Assembly: GCA_033763895.1 (NCBI GenBank)
Contig: JANRJQ010000010.1
Location: 128,146 to 192,145, forward strand
Length of the DNA stretch: 64,000 nt
Direction of reading: 5' to 3'
Source of the DNA: Chloroherpetonaceae bacterium
GTDB taxonomy: Bacteria > Bacteroidota > Chlorobiia > Chlorobiales > Thermochlorobacteraceae
The notes beneath the pieces are model-generated. The model did not search any database. It saw nothing but the letters and a program-made list of their open reading frames with translations, and had not been told where the DNA came from. This document shows, in pieces, positions 9,096 through 17,566 of the stretch. How positions within the stretch are numbered: the stretch's first letter is position 1; every line of letters starts with the position of its first letter. Position numbers and translations under genes: made by a program.

Positions 9096-10160
9096 TTGAA
9101 AAAAGAGAAATCAATACTATCCAAAACATTCCGATATGCGATTTTCGGACTTGTACTGTTGCTTTTTATCAATCTGATTTCAGAAGCCAATTGGGTGAAA
9201 ATTATTGAATTGGTGAGAAGTGTTGGTTGGTACGCGTTGTTAATTCCAATTCCTTATTTGGCTACAAGTTTTTTTGATACACTCGGGTGGAAATTTGTCA
9301 TCGATTCTTTGGGGAATAAAGTGTCACTGTTGAGACTCTTTTCAATTCGACTCTCAACTGAAGCAATGCTCTTGTCCCTGCCAGCCGGAGCACCAATTGC
9401 TGAAGGAGCAAAAGCTTATTTGGTTTCAAAAATTTTCAAGCTTCCATTTTCTGAAGCAATGGCTGGCGTGGTCGTAAAAAAATCTTTACTTGGAATTGCT
9501 CACTCCTTTTACATCCTTTTCTGTGTGATTGTAGGGTTTCAAGCTGTTGAACTACTTTCTATTTACTTGTTCTCTAACTCCGCCCTTGGGTGGGTTATGA
9601 TTGGAATGGCCCTCGTGATGTTTGCTTTGTTTACAGGAACTTTATCTATTTCACTTAATGGTGATATTTCCTCGAAGTTGCATCGATTTCTTTCAAAAAT
9701 TTCGATCAGTGCCATTAGAAATTGGTTACTCGAGGCAGAAAAGAAATTTTTAGAGACAGACAATCATCTTTCAAAATTTAAAGAAGTTCATTGGGCTGAA
9801 TTGTTTCTCTCTGTCATTTTCTTTTTAATCGGGTGGCTTTTTGAAGCCTTCGAAACCTTGGTTTTACTTTGGCTTCTTGGAGCCGTTTTTGAATGGCAAA
9901 ATCTTGTTTCTATTGAAGTCACTCTCTCGCTTGTCCGCTCACTTGCGTTTGTGATTCCAGCGGGATTAGGGATTCAAGATTCCGGCTATATCGCTGCGCT
10001 TCAATCCTTGAATTTTGAAGATGCCGTTTCGCTTGCCGTTTCTTTTTTGATTTTGAAGCGAGCCAAGGAACTATTTTCGATTTTTTTGGGGTATGGACTG
10101 CTGTCACTGATGGGTTTAAACATCAGAGATACGGTTAGTGAGGTTTCAAAGAGCGAGTGA
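9096..10160 (+). CDS. Lysylphosphatidylglycerol synthase/flippase-like integral membrane protein
   Basis: A 354-residue polytopic membrane protein with about eight hydrophobic segments. The layout resembles the UPF0104/LPG-synthase transmembrane domain: an early SFFDTLGWKFVID, the APIAEGAKAYLVSK segment, and the late SLAFVIPAGLGIQDSGYIAAL. Proteins with this domain alone, without the aminoacyltransferase domain of MprF, are common and may move lipid-linked molecules; the substrate here cannot be told. The start is a TTG at 9096: an in-frame stop at 9072-9074 leaves no upstream ATG, and the residues after the TTG already lead into the first membrane helix. Confidence 0.75.
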   Translation: MKKEKSILSKTFRYAIFGLVLLLFINLISEANWVKIIELVRSVGWYALLIPIPYLATSFFDTLGWKFVIDSLGNKVSLLRLFSIRLSTEAMLLSLPAGAPIAEGAKAYLVSKIFKLPFSEAMAGVVVKKSLLGIAHSFYILFCVIVGFQAVELLSIYLFSNSALGWVMIGMALVMFALFTGTLSISLNGDISSKLHRFLSKISISAIRNWLLEAEKKFLETDNHLSKFKEVHWAELFLSVIFFLIGWLFEAFETLVLLWLLGAVFEWQNLVSIEVTLSLVRSLAFVIPAGLGIQDSGYIAALQSLNFEDAVSLAVSFLILKRAKELFSIFLGYGLLSLMGLNIRDTVSEVSKSE

Positions 10161-10195
10161 ACCGCAAATGGATCATTTTACTTCCAATCCAATGG

Positions 10196-10228
10196 TTGAC
10201 ATCCTGTGAGAAATTTTTTCTATCTTTG
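10196..10228 (+). promoter_or_regulatory. Bacteroidota-type promoter ahead of the glycan cluster
   Basis: TTGACA (10196-10201) and TATCTTTG (10221-10228) are separated by 19 bases. The second element matches the TAnnTTTG -7 consensus known from Bacteroidota. Transcription from here would leave a leader of about 190 bases before the ATG at 10423. The leader contains a small perfect hairpin (ATGACT/AGTCAT at 10262-10276). Confidence 0.45.
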
Positions 10229-10422
10229 TGGAATTTATGAGTTTCGAAACGCTGTTTAATTTATGACTGAAAGTCATTTCATGTAAAGTTTTTATTAAAT
10301 CACTTTTGAGGTGTTTTTAGAAAGTGTTATAAGTGTAACTTAATTGTATTTCATTTTTGGAACTCAATCAAACGGATTCCGTATTTGTATCTGAAGTTTT
10401 TTTTGAAAACTACTGAGCTAGG

Positions 10423-11493
10423 ATGCCTGAAAAGAAGAAAAAAATTTTTTATGTCTGTGGTTCGATTAATCAAACCACACAGATGCATAAAATATCGAAA
10501 GAGCTCCCTGAATTTGAACATTACTTTTCTCCCTATTACGGGAATAAGTTTGAAGAATTTTTAAGGGTAACGGGACTCGGAAATACCACAATCATCGGAG
10601 AAAAACTTGTAAACCGATGCCTTTCTTACCTTAATTATCACGACTTAAAGGTGGACTTCGGTGGAAAAAATGCCGATGAATACGATTTAGTCGTTAGTTG
10701 TTCAGACCTTGTGGTTCAAAACAACTTAAAGGGTAAAAAGATGATTGTTGTTCAGGAAGGAATGACCGACCCTGAAAACTTTTTTTACCATTTGGTTAAA
10801 CTATTTCCAATCCTGCCAAGGTGGATAGCAAGTACCTCGACAACGGGAATCAGCGATCAATACAATTATTTTTGCGTAGCGAGTCAAGGCTATGCCGATT
10901 TATTTATTCGAAAAGGGGTAAAACCTGAAAAGATAAAAGTAACCGGCATTCCTAATTTCGATGACTGCGCAAAATCACTCAAAAACGACTTCCCACATAA
11001 GAATTTTGTATTGGTGTGCACTTCAGACGCGCGAGAAACATTCAAAATTGAAAATCGAAAAGCTTTTATTCAAAAAGCCGTAGATATTGCAAAAGGGCGA
11101 CAAATCATTTTTAAGCTACACCCGAACGAAAATCGTAAGCGAGCAGAGCGAGAAATTAAAAAGTGGGCACCTGCTGGGACTTTGGTTTTTCAAGGCGGTG
11201 TAACCGAAGAGATGATTGCAAACTGTGATGTTCTCCTAACTCGATTTTCTTCCACAGTATATGTTGGAATTGCTTTAGGTAAGGAAGTTTATTCTGATTT
11301 TGATTTAACCGATCTCAAGCGCATGACGCCGATTCAGAACGGAGGAACCTCAGCCGCCAATATTGCTACTTATTGCAGAGAGCTTCTTGATAGCGCTGAA
11401 GCCCCGGTTTATTCAAGAGCAAAAGTAACAAATTGGGTTAATGCTGATTACGCTCCCGAATTGGTTTTAAATCTTTTTGCATCCAAGCCTTAA
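10423..11493 (+). CDS. GT-B-like glycosyl/glycerophosphotransferase-type protein of surface glycan synthesis
   Basis: A 356-residue soluble protein. The C-terminal half has features of GT-B enzymes of the CDP-glycerol transferase/UDP-GlcNAc epimerase type: KVTGIPNFDD near 180, IIFKLHPNENR, then ANCDVLLTRFSSTVYVGIALGKEV. In that family the KxHP and the late acidic/serine segment help bind the nucleotide. The N-terminal half (FYVCGSINQTTQMHKIS) is consistent with the other Rossmann-like domain. It is followed nine bases later by an SpsF-type nucleotidyltransferase gene and then an MFS gene, so the cluster probably builds a capsule or cell-surface glycan. The substrate is not identifiable. Confidence 0.65.
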   Translation: MPEKKKKIFYVCGSINQTTQMHKISKELPEFEHYFSPYYGNKFEEFLRVTGLGNTTIIGEKLVNRCLSYLNYHDLKVDFGGKNADEYDLVVSCSDLVVQNNLKGKKMIVVQEGMTDPENFFYHLVKLFPILPRWIASTSTTGISDQYNYFCVASQGYADLFIRKGVKPEKIKVTGIPNFDDCAKSLKNDFPHKNFVLVCTSDARETFKIENRKAFIQKAVDIAKGRQIIFKLHPNENRKRAEREIKKWAPAGTLVFQGGVTEEMIANCDVLLTRFSSTVYVGIALGKEVYSDFDLTDLKRMTPIQNGGTSAANIATYCRELLDSAEAPVYSRAKVTNWVNADYAPELVLNLFASKP

Positions 11494-11501
11494 GCGAATC
11501 A

Positions 11502-12320
11502 ATGTCTATATTGGTTGTCGTTCAGGCAAGAACAGGTTCTTCGCGTCTTCCCAATAAAACTCTTTTTCCGATTCTGGGTGAAAGCATTCTGTGGCGACAG
11601 ATTGAGCGGATTCAGGCCGCAAAAACACCCTTCGCATTAGTTGTCGCCACAACAATCGAAGAAAAAGACGATCCTATTCGTCAGATTTGCAAAGAGCATC
11701 ATTTGGAATGTTTTAGTGGTCACCCTACAGACTTGCTGGACCGGCACCTCAAAGCAACCCAATTTTTCGAGCAAATCTCCGGAGTTAAAATCAATACAGT
11801 TGTAAAAATTCCTTCAGATTGTCCGCTAATTGACCCTGAGGTAATCGACACTGTCCTTTCATTTTATACTTCTCAACAAGGGAACTATGATTTTGTCAGT
11901 AACCTACATCCCGCCACTTACCCGGATGGGAATGATGTTGAGTGTATGCCTTATGATCTTCTTGAATTAGCGGCGAAAGAAGCCTCAAAGCCATATGAGA
12001 GAGAACATACAACGCCCTTTTTTTGGGAGCAGCCGGAGCGGTTTCGCATCGGAAATGTTGTTTGGGGAAGCGGGCTGAACTATTCTATGTCTCATCGATT
12101 TACCATCGATTACCAAGAGGACTACGATTTTATTAAAGTGGTCTATGAAAAACTTTACAAGCCTGAGTCTCCCATTTTTTCATTATCTGATATTTTAGCG
12201 TTGTTGGAAAATGAGCCCGAGATTTATCAAATCAACGCCAAGTATGCCGGAGTGAATTGGTATCGCCATCACATTGGTGAATTAAAAACGGTTTCTGAAA
12301 AGGAAACAAAAAAAATCTAA
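11502..12320 (+). CDS. SpsF/NeuA-type nucleotidyltransferase (cytidylyltransferase family)
   Basis: A 272-residue protein beginning VVVQARTGSSRLPNKTLFPI, the hallmark of the SpsF and acylneuraminate/KDO cytidylyltransferase family, where this loop binds the nucleotide. KIPSDCPLIDPEVID supplies the metal-binding acidic residues. Such enzymes activate an acidic or unusual sugar with CMP before transfer. SpsF homologues in spore coat and flagellin glycan loci lack a defined substrate, and the same uncertainty applies here. It lies between the glycosyltransferase-like gene and the MFS gene with gaps of 8 and 3 bases, so the three are one operon. Confidence 0.82.
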   Translation: MSILVVVQARTGSSRLPNKTLFPILGESILWRQIERIQAAKTPFALVVATTIEEKDDPIRQICKEHHLECFSGHPTDLLDRHLKATQFFEQISGVKINTVVKIPSDCPLIDPEVIDTVLSFYTSQQGNYDFVSNLHPATYPDGNDVECMPYDLLELAAKEASKPYEREHTTPFFWEQPERFRIGNVVWGSGLNYSMSHRFTIDYQEDYDFIKVVYEKLYKPESPIFSLSDILALLENEPEIYQINAKYAGVNWYRHHIGELKTVSEKETKKI

Positions 12321-12323
12321 GAA

Positions 12324-13565
12324 ATGCGCCTCCCACAATTCGAAAGGTACAGCGCACTCTTTATTCTCCTCATCGCCTACATCCTCAATTTTACAGATAG
12401 AATCCTAATTGCCAGTTTATTCACTCCAATCAAAAATGAATTCCAATTAAACAATTTTGAAATAGCTTTATTGGGTTCAACGGCGTTTGTTTTGTTTTAT
12501 ACGCTGTTAGGACTACCATTTGGTCGGTTAGCTGATAAAGTCAGTAGAAAAAAAATGATTGCAATCGGACTTGCGGTTTGGTGTCTTTTTTCAGGGCTTT
12601 CAGGTTCAGCGAATAATTTTTGGCAATTGTTTTTTTGTAGGGTTATGGTTGGTGTCGGAGAAGCGACATTAGGGCCGGCGGCATTATCACTTCTCTCATT
12701 TTATTTTCCTAAAGAAAAGCGAGCAAGTGTACAATCAATTTTTTCAGGCGCGATTGCAATTGGTACTTCTGTTGCATTTTTATTTGGCCCACGAATAGAA
12801 GCGCAATTTGGTTGGCGAGTTGCCTTTCAATCAATCGGTTATGTAGGGTTGATTTGGGTCCCTTTTATTTTAATGTTGAAAGAAAATACGGTTGCCGAAA
12901 AGGAGAAATCAATCAAAAGGGAATTGAAGATTCGAGAGGAAATCGACCTCATCTTATCATTACCTAAAAAACATCCGTCACTTTTATGGCACAATTTCGG
13001 ATATGCACTTTTAGGGGGTGTAGCCAATTCATTAACAATATGGATGCCCGTTTACCTATCGGCACGCTTTGAAATAGCAAGGGTTGAATTAGGGGCGTTA
13101 ATTTCAGTTTCAATCGCGACTGTCGGGCTACTTGGAACTGTTGTTGGTGGAATATTAGCGGATAAAGTTGCCCGAAAACGCAAACAGGGAAGGCTCCTTA
13201 CGATGGCGTTGATTGCATTACTTATGATACCCCTCTATTCTTTTATTCTTTTCTCTAATTCTCTGGAAGCCGTAAAGCCCGCCTATTTTACTCTTCTTGG
13301 GTTATCGCTGACTTGGCTTGGGGCGGCAACTGCTGATGTTCACGAGATTGTTCATGAAGGGGAACGAGGTGCGGCCATTGGGCTTTACTACTTTATTGTG
13401 AATTGGATTTGCTACGGACTAATTCCACCGCTGATAGGATTTATTAGCGATAAACTTGGACAGAATATTGGCAGCGAATCGCTTCAAAGTGCTTTATTCA
13501 TCGGGCCTTTATTACTTTGCTTATCAGCGGGATCTCTGCTTTATGCAAAGTTTTTGAGAGATTAG
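12324..13565 (+). CDS. MFS transporter, Spinster-like
   Basis: A 413-residue twelve-helix major facilitator protein. The motif between helices 2 and 3, GLPFGRLADKVSRKKMIAIG, is the MFS A motif. GRLADKVSRKK is repeated in weaker form in the second half (GGILADKVARKRKQGR). FTDRILIASLFTPIK at the N-terminus and the VGEATLGPAALSLLSFYFP segment in helices 4-5 resemble Spns-type carriers, some of which carry lipids or organic anions. It follows the SpsF-type gene by three bases, which suggests export of a product or uptake of a precursor for that pathway. The substrate is unknown. Confidence 0.88.
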   Translation: MRLPQFERYSALFILLIAYILNFTDRILIASLFTPIKNEFQLNNFEIALLGSTAFVLFYTLLGLPFGRLADKVSRKKMIAIGLAVWCLFSGLSGSANNFWQLFFCRVMVGVGEATLGPAALSLLSFYFPKEKRASVQSIFSGAIAIGTSVAFLFGPRIEAQFGWRVAFQSIGYVGLIWVPFILMLKENTVAEKEKSIKRELKIREEIDLILSLPKKHPSLLWHNFGYALLGGVANSLTIWMPVYLSARFEIARVELGALISVSIATVGLLGTVVGGILADKVARKRKQGRLLTMALIALLMIPLYSFILFSNSLEAVKPAYFTLLGLSLTWLGAATADVHEIVHEGERGAAIGLYYFIVNWICYGLIPPLIGFISDKLGQNIGSESLQSALFIGPLLLCLSAGSLLYAKFLRD

Positions 13566-13800
13566 TTATTTACAATCCAATCTTCAAATTGAAATTTCAA
13601 TTCAAACTGTAACTCCAAAAAAAGCTATAAAAGAAGGTTGAGAGCGATAAAGAAAGCAATCAAACTAATTGTCCAAACTACCCTTCGACTGAGATATTTT
13701 TGAAACAGTAAACTGCGGTACATAAATCAATTCTTTTGATTTAGAAACTTATTATAGTTGGTACGGCTGTTGGGAAGAAAAGGTTTAAAATTATTCAAAA
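13566..13800. other. Intergenic stretch without recognisable gene
   Basis: Together with the terminator beyond it, this separates convergent genes. It is AT-rich, with a few short inverted repeats such as TTGAAATTTCAA near 13588, but I see no coding frame, RNA gene or promoter that I could defend. Confidence 0.5.
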
Positions 13801-13834
13801 TCAAAAGCCCACTTTTAGTGGGCTTTTGATTTGA
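13801..13834. terminator. Bidirectional intrinsic terminator between MFS and M16 genes
   Basis: A perfect 12-base-pair stem TCAAAAGCCCAC (13801-13812) and GTGGGCTTTTGA (13818-13829) with a five-base loop. T-rich sequence follows on both strands. It is placed between convergent genes and can end both. Confidence 0.8.
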
Positions 13835-13869
13835 AATGAATGCATAGAAGTTATAAATGAGAGACGAGA

Positions 13870-16020
13870 TTATTTCTTTTCGAAGATATCGTCTTTCAAT
13901 GTTGGATTAATAGTATAGCTTTCAACAGTGGAAGTAATCACCAAAGTGAATTGCCCCTGAGGGACCGTTCGAACAAGTTTATAGGGTAATAAAATCGTAC
14001 CGTCCTTTTTGTTTTTTGAAACTTGAACAGGGCGATAGTCGGAGTATTGAAGTTTTGCTTCAACTTCTGTTCCTTGAGGAGTTGATTGTTTAGTTATTTG
14101 CTCAATTAACATAAATGAGTTTCCGTCGAAGACCAACTGATCAACTTTTCCTGAAGGATAGATTAATTCTGTATGATAGTTCATTCCTTCTCCTGTTGGT
14201 TTCATGCCCAATACTTTCAGAGAAACGCCATTTTCTTTTAATCGAAAAAGCACATTGAAAATGGAAGACTCTAATCGTTCAGTAAGTTCTTTTCCAGATA
14301 ACTCATTGGAGCCTCTAGGCGAAACATCAACGGCCCTCTTCCCATTAACATAAATCTCTTGTGAAATGACCGGTGTTATGAGTTTGGTGTAAGATTTATT
14401 TGGAGATTTCTCCTTCATTTCAAGTGTGCCATCCAGTGAACGTCCCGGAAACTCAATGGTTACTTTTCCTTTCATTTCACGACTATTCATTTTCTTAAGC
14501 GATGCAACGCCTCCTAAAGCCTTAAAATGATTTTCTAAAAGGGCTTCGGAAGAAAGTGCAGGTGGAAGTAAATCAGACAAGGGTTCAAAGTCGGTATTGT
14601 AAACGGTGACTTTGCCAAATTTTTCAAGTTTCGATTTAATTTCTTTTGCATCTCCTACAACTGTGATGTAAACATTTTTTGCGCTCAAATATTTTTGAGC
14701 AAGCTCTAGAACGCGCTCTGAAGTAAGGGATGAAACCTTTTTCACGTAGGTTTTATAGTAATCTTTTGAAATGCCAAAAACGGTGATGTCTTGAGCGCGA
14801 ACAAGCGTTCTTTCAGGGTTTTCAAGGCTTAGTAAGTAATTCCCACTTAAATATTCTTGCTGTAATACAAGTTCGTTTTGAGGGACAGGTTCTGTGCGAA
14901 TCCGTTTAATTTCGCTGAGAATTTCGGTGATTGCTGAATCGGTGACCACATTTCGAACCTCAGCTGTTGCAGAAAAAAATCCACCTTGACGGTAGTAATT
15001 TCCATTGGTATAAGCACCGTATGTCCACCCGTGTTTTTCACGAAGATTTTGAAATAAACGACCAGAGAACCCGCCGCCCAAAATTGATGAAACCAGAGAA
15101 AACTCGGCGAGCTCGGGATTTCGCCGAGCAGAGGCCGGCATCACAACAGAAACACTCGACTGCACAGCACCGGGTAAATCAACCAAGTGAACCGAGATTC
15201 CATCGGGAATTGGAAATTCATTGGCAACTTCAGGGGCAGGTTCGCCAGCTTTCCAAGATCCAAATTGTTTTTCAAGTAAAGGAAGCATTTCGGAAGCTTT
15301 AAAGTCTCCAACTACGGCCAGCGATGCATTAGAAGCATTAAAGAAACGCGCATAATAGGTCTGAACATCCTTTTGTGAGATTGAGCTAATGCTGGCTTCG
15401 TCATCAAAATTTGCGTAAGGGTGTTTGCCAAACGCAACTTGTGTTGATAAAATGGATGCTAAAGCTCCCGGCGTTCGTCGACGTGTTTGAACCCCCGAAA
15501 CGGCTTGACGCTTGAATTTTTCGAGTTCATCTTCGGGAAAAGTAGGATTAAAAAGGGCATCCGTGAAAATATCAAAGAGCTTGTCTTGGTGGCGGGAAAG
15601 GCCGGAAATATTTACGAAAACGGCATCATCGCTTGAGCCTGCACCAAATGATGCACCAATGTAATCGCCTTCCTTAGCAAATTGAAGCGCGGTTCGTTTT
15701 TGTGAACCTTTACCTAATAAAGTTGAAACAGCATCAGCAAGCCCAGATTTATCGCCATCAAAGGAAGAACCGCCACGAATCACCATACGCATCGTAAGAG
15801 TAGGCTTTTGATTGCTTTCAATCAAGAAAACGCGAAGCCCGTTTGAAAGGGTGGTATCAAGGAATTCAGGAAATGAGACTTGCGGCGCGGCGTCCGGAAG
15901 AGGAGGTTTTGAGCGGTCAATTGAAGCGGTAGAGACTGCGGTTTGATTGGCTCCGCAAGAACTTAACGCGGTAACAATCGCAATTGCAATTGATGTAAAA
16001 AAGAAATTTTTCAGTTTCAT
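13870..16020 (-). CDS. M16-family peptidase homologue lacking the zinc motif, with C-terminal lipoprotein-like domain
   Basis: A 716-residue predicted lipoprotein (signal ending ALSSC; the ATG at 16020 gives this signal directly, a TTG at 16041 would not). Residues about 50-480 form two M16 half-domains, but where an active enzyme has HxxEH this one reads SGLADAVSTLLGKG, so zinc binding and catalysis should be lost. The C-terminal R/Y region is retained (REKHGWTYGAYTNG). The last 220 residues (from KALGGVASLKKMNSREMKG) are a separate beta-rich domain reminiscent of LolA-type lipoprotein carriers. The gene lies 53 bases downstream of an active M16 gene. By analogy with paired M16 subunits the two probably form a periplasmic heterodimer, this one helping to bind substrate. 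Confidence 0.85.
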   Translation of the reverse strand: MKLKNFFFTSIAIAIVTALSSCGANQTAVSTASIDRSKPPLPDAAPQVSFPEFLDTTLSNGLRVFLIESNQKPTLTMRMVIRGGSSFDGDKSGLADAVSTLLGKGSQKRTALQFAKEGDYIGASFGAGSSDDAVFVNISGLSRHQDKLFDIFTDALFNPTFPEDELEKFKRQAVSGVQTRRRTPGALASILSTQVAFGKHPYANFDDEASISSISQKDVQTYYARFFNASNASLAVVGDFKASEMLPLLEKQFGSWKAGEPAPEVANEFPIPDGISVHLVDLPGAVQSSVSVVMPASARRNPELAEFSLVSSILGGGFSGRLFQNLREKHGWTYGAYTNGNYYRQGGFFSATAEVRNVVTDSAITEILSEIKRIRTEPVPQNELVLQQEYLSGNYLLSLENPERTLVRAQDITVFGISKDYYKTYVKKVSSLTSERVLELAQKYLSAKNVYITVVGDAKEIKSKLEKFGKVTVYNTDFEPLSDLLPPALSSEALLENHFKALGGVASLKKMNSREMKGKVTIEFPGRSLDGTLEMKEKSPNKSYTKLITPVISQEIYVNGKRAVDVSPRGSNELSGKELTERLESSIFNVLFRLKENGVSLKVLGMKPTGEGMNYHTELIYPSGKVDQLVFDGNSFMLIEQITKQSTPQGTEVEAKLQYSDYRPVQVSKNKKDGTILLPYKLVRTVPQGQFTLVITSTVESYTINPTLKDDIFEKK

Positions 16021-16073
16021 ATTTATCGATTTACAAGTCAAAATTGAAAAAAAATCAGTTTGAATTCAGTGGA

Positions 16074-17435
16074 TTAGTCTCGCTTCTTAACCGTGTAGTG
16101 AATGAGATTTCTACTTTCTTTATTGAAATACTTTTTGGCTACGCGTTGAATATCTTCGCGAGTGACCTTCATGTATTCATCGACTTCAGTATTAATCAGA
16201 TTTGTATTGCCATAAAAAACATAATAGTTGGCGAGCTCGCGGGCACGACTTTGAACAGTCCCAAATGAAGAAGCATATTGAGATTCAATTTGATTGCGAA
16301 CTTTTTGAAACTCCTCTTCCGTAATTCCTTCTCCGGCAATTTTTTCTAATTCAAGTGAAATGAGTGAATCCAATGTTTCTACATTGACACCGCTATTGCC
16401 AACAGCAAACACACCATTCATTCCTGCATCTTCAAGAAAAAAAGGAAAAGCTTGGACTTGAACAGCAACTTGCGTGTTTTGAACCAAAGTTTGGTTTAGC
16501 CTTGAGCTATTGCCTGAACTGAGAACATTGGAAAGCATTTCGAGTGCTTTTGCATCGGGGTGTGTTTGCGCGACAGACTTCCACCCGTGAAGAGTTGCCG
16601 GAAGCGGTGTATTATCCTTTTCTACCCTTAACTCTTTTGGTGAGAATTGCATTGGAACAATAACCTTAGGCCTTTCAACCGGTTTTCCTTTTGGAATCGA
16701 TCCAAAGTATTCTATTATAACTTTTTTCGCCTCTTCAATATCAATATCTCCGGCTAAACAAAGGGTGGCATTGTTAGGAACATAATAGGCGCGGTAGAAG
16801 TCGCGAAACTCGTCAATCGTAGCCTTATCAATGTATTGAAAGGAGCCAATGGGTGTCCAAGAATATGAAGAAGAATCTAATACGGTAGAAAAAATGGTTT
16901 CAAAAAGAGTTCCATATGGGCGATTATCGACGCGCAAACGGCGCTCTTCTTTAACCACTTCGCGTTGGGTTTCAACACCACCGGAATCAATTTTCGCGTG
17001 AAGCATCCGTTCGGATTCAATCCATAAGGCAAGTTTCCACTGATTTTTTGGCAGATTAATGTAGTAATCGGTTAAGTCGAAAGATGTTGAGGCATTGAGA
17101 TTTCCCCCGGCACCAGAAATGAGTTTGTCTATTTGCCCTCGACGTATGTTTTCAGAGCCTTCGAACATCAAGTGCTCAAAAAAATGGGCAAATCCGGTTC
17201 TGTCATTCTTTTCATTTTTGCTTCCAACATGATATAGAACATAAGAAGACACAACGGGTGCTGCTTTATCTTGATGTAATATGACATGTAACCCGTTTGG
17301 AAGATCATATTCAACAAATTGAATTTTATTTTTTCCTTTTTTAGGTTGGTCATCATTGGCCAATAAATCCAAAGGGAATGCGATGAACATCAGCGTAAAT
17401 AACGCCGCAATAAAAAATGAAAGCTTCCGAACCAT
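16074..17435 (-). CDS. M16-family zinc metallopeptidase, periplasmic
   Basis: A 453-residue pitrilysin-type protease. A signal peptide (about 1-26, ending LLANDD) is followed by the inverted zinc motif HFFEH in RTGFAHFFEHLMFEGSENI. The distal glutamates lie in ETQREVVKEERRLRVDNRPY. Residues from about 200 form the second half-domain (LCLAGDIDIEEAKKVIIEYFG). Length fits a two-domain M16B subunit. The gene lies just upstream of the catalytically dead M16 homologue on the same strand, so this is the likely active subunit of a pair that degrades peptides in the periplasm. Confidence 0.93.
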   Translation of the reverse strand: MVRKLSFFIAALFTLMFIAFPLDLLANDDQPKKGKNKIQFVEYDLPNGLHVILHQDKAAPVVSSYVLYHVGSKNEKNDRTGFAHFFEHLMFEGSENIRRGQIDKLISGAGGNLNASTSFDLTDYYINLPKNQWKLALWIESERMLHAKIDSGGVETQREVVKEERRLRVDNRPYGTLFETIFSTVLDSSSYSWTPIGSFQYIDKATIDEFRDFYRAYYVPNNATLCLAGDIDIEEAKKVIIEYFGSIPKGKPVERPKVIVPMQFSPKELRVEKDNTPLPATLHGWKSVAQTHPDAKALEMLSNVLSSGNSSRLNQTLVQNTQVAVQVQAFPFFLEDAGMNGVFAVGNSGVNVETLDSLISLELEKIAGEGITEEEFQKVRNQIESQYASSFGTVQSRARELANYYVFYGNTNLINTEVDEYMKVTREDIQRVAKKYFNKESRNLIHYTVKKRD

Positions 17436-17566
17436 AACTGAAATGAATTAATTAAAAAAAGATAAGCTCATAAAATTTAATACAATAAAGATAACCCCTA
17501 AGCGAATCCTTTAACGGGCGTGAGAATCTAAAACACTATTTTTTACAATCAATTATCTCTTTTATT

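Noticed and set aside
17436-17566. Gap between the M16 and sensor genes searched for a small gene or terminator
   Set aside because: No stem with T tract and no coding frame with a start was found.
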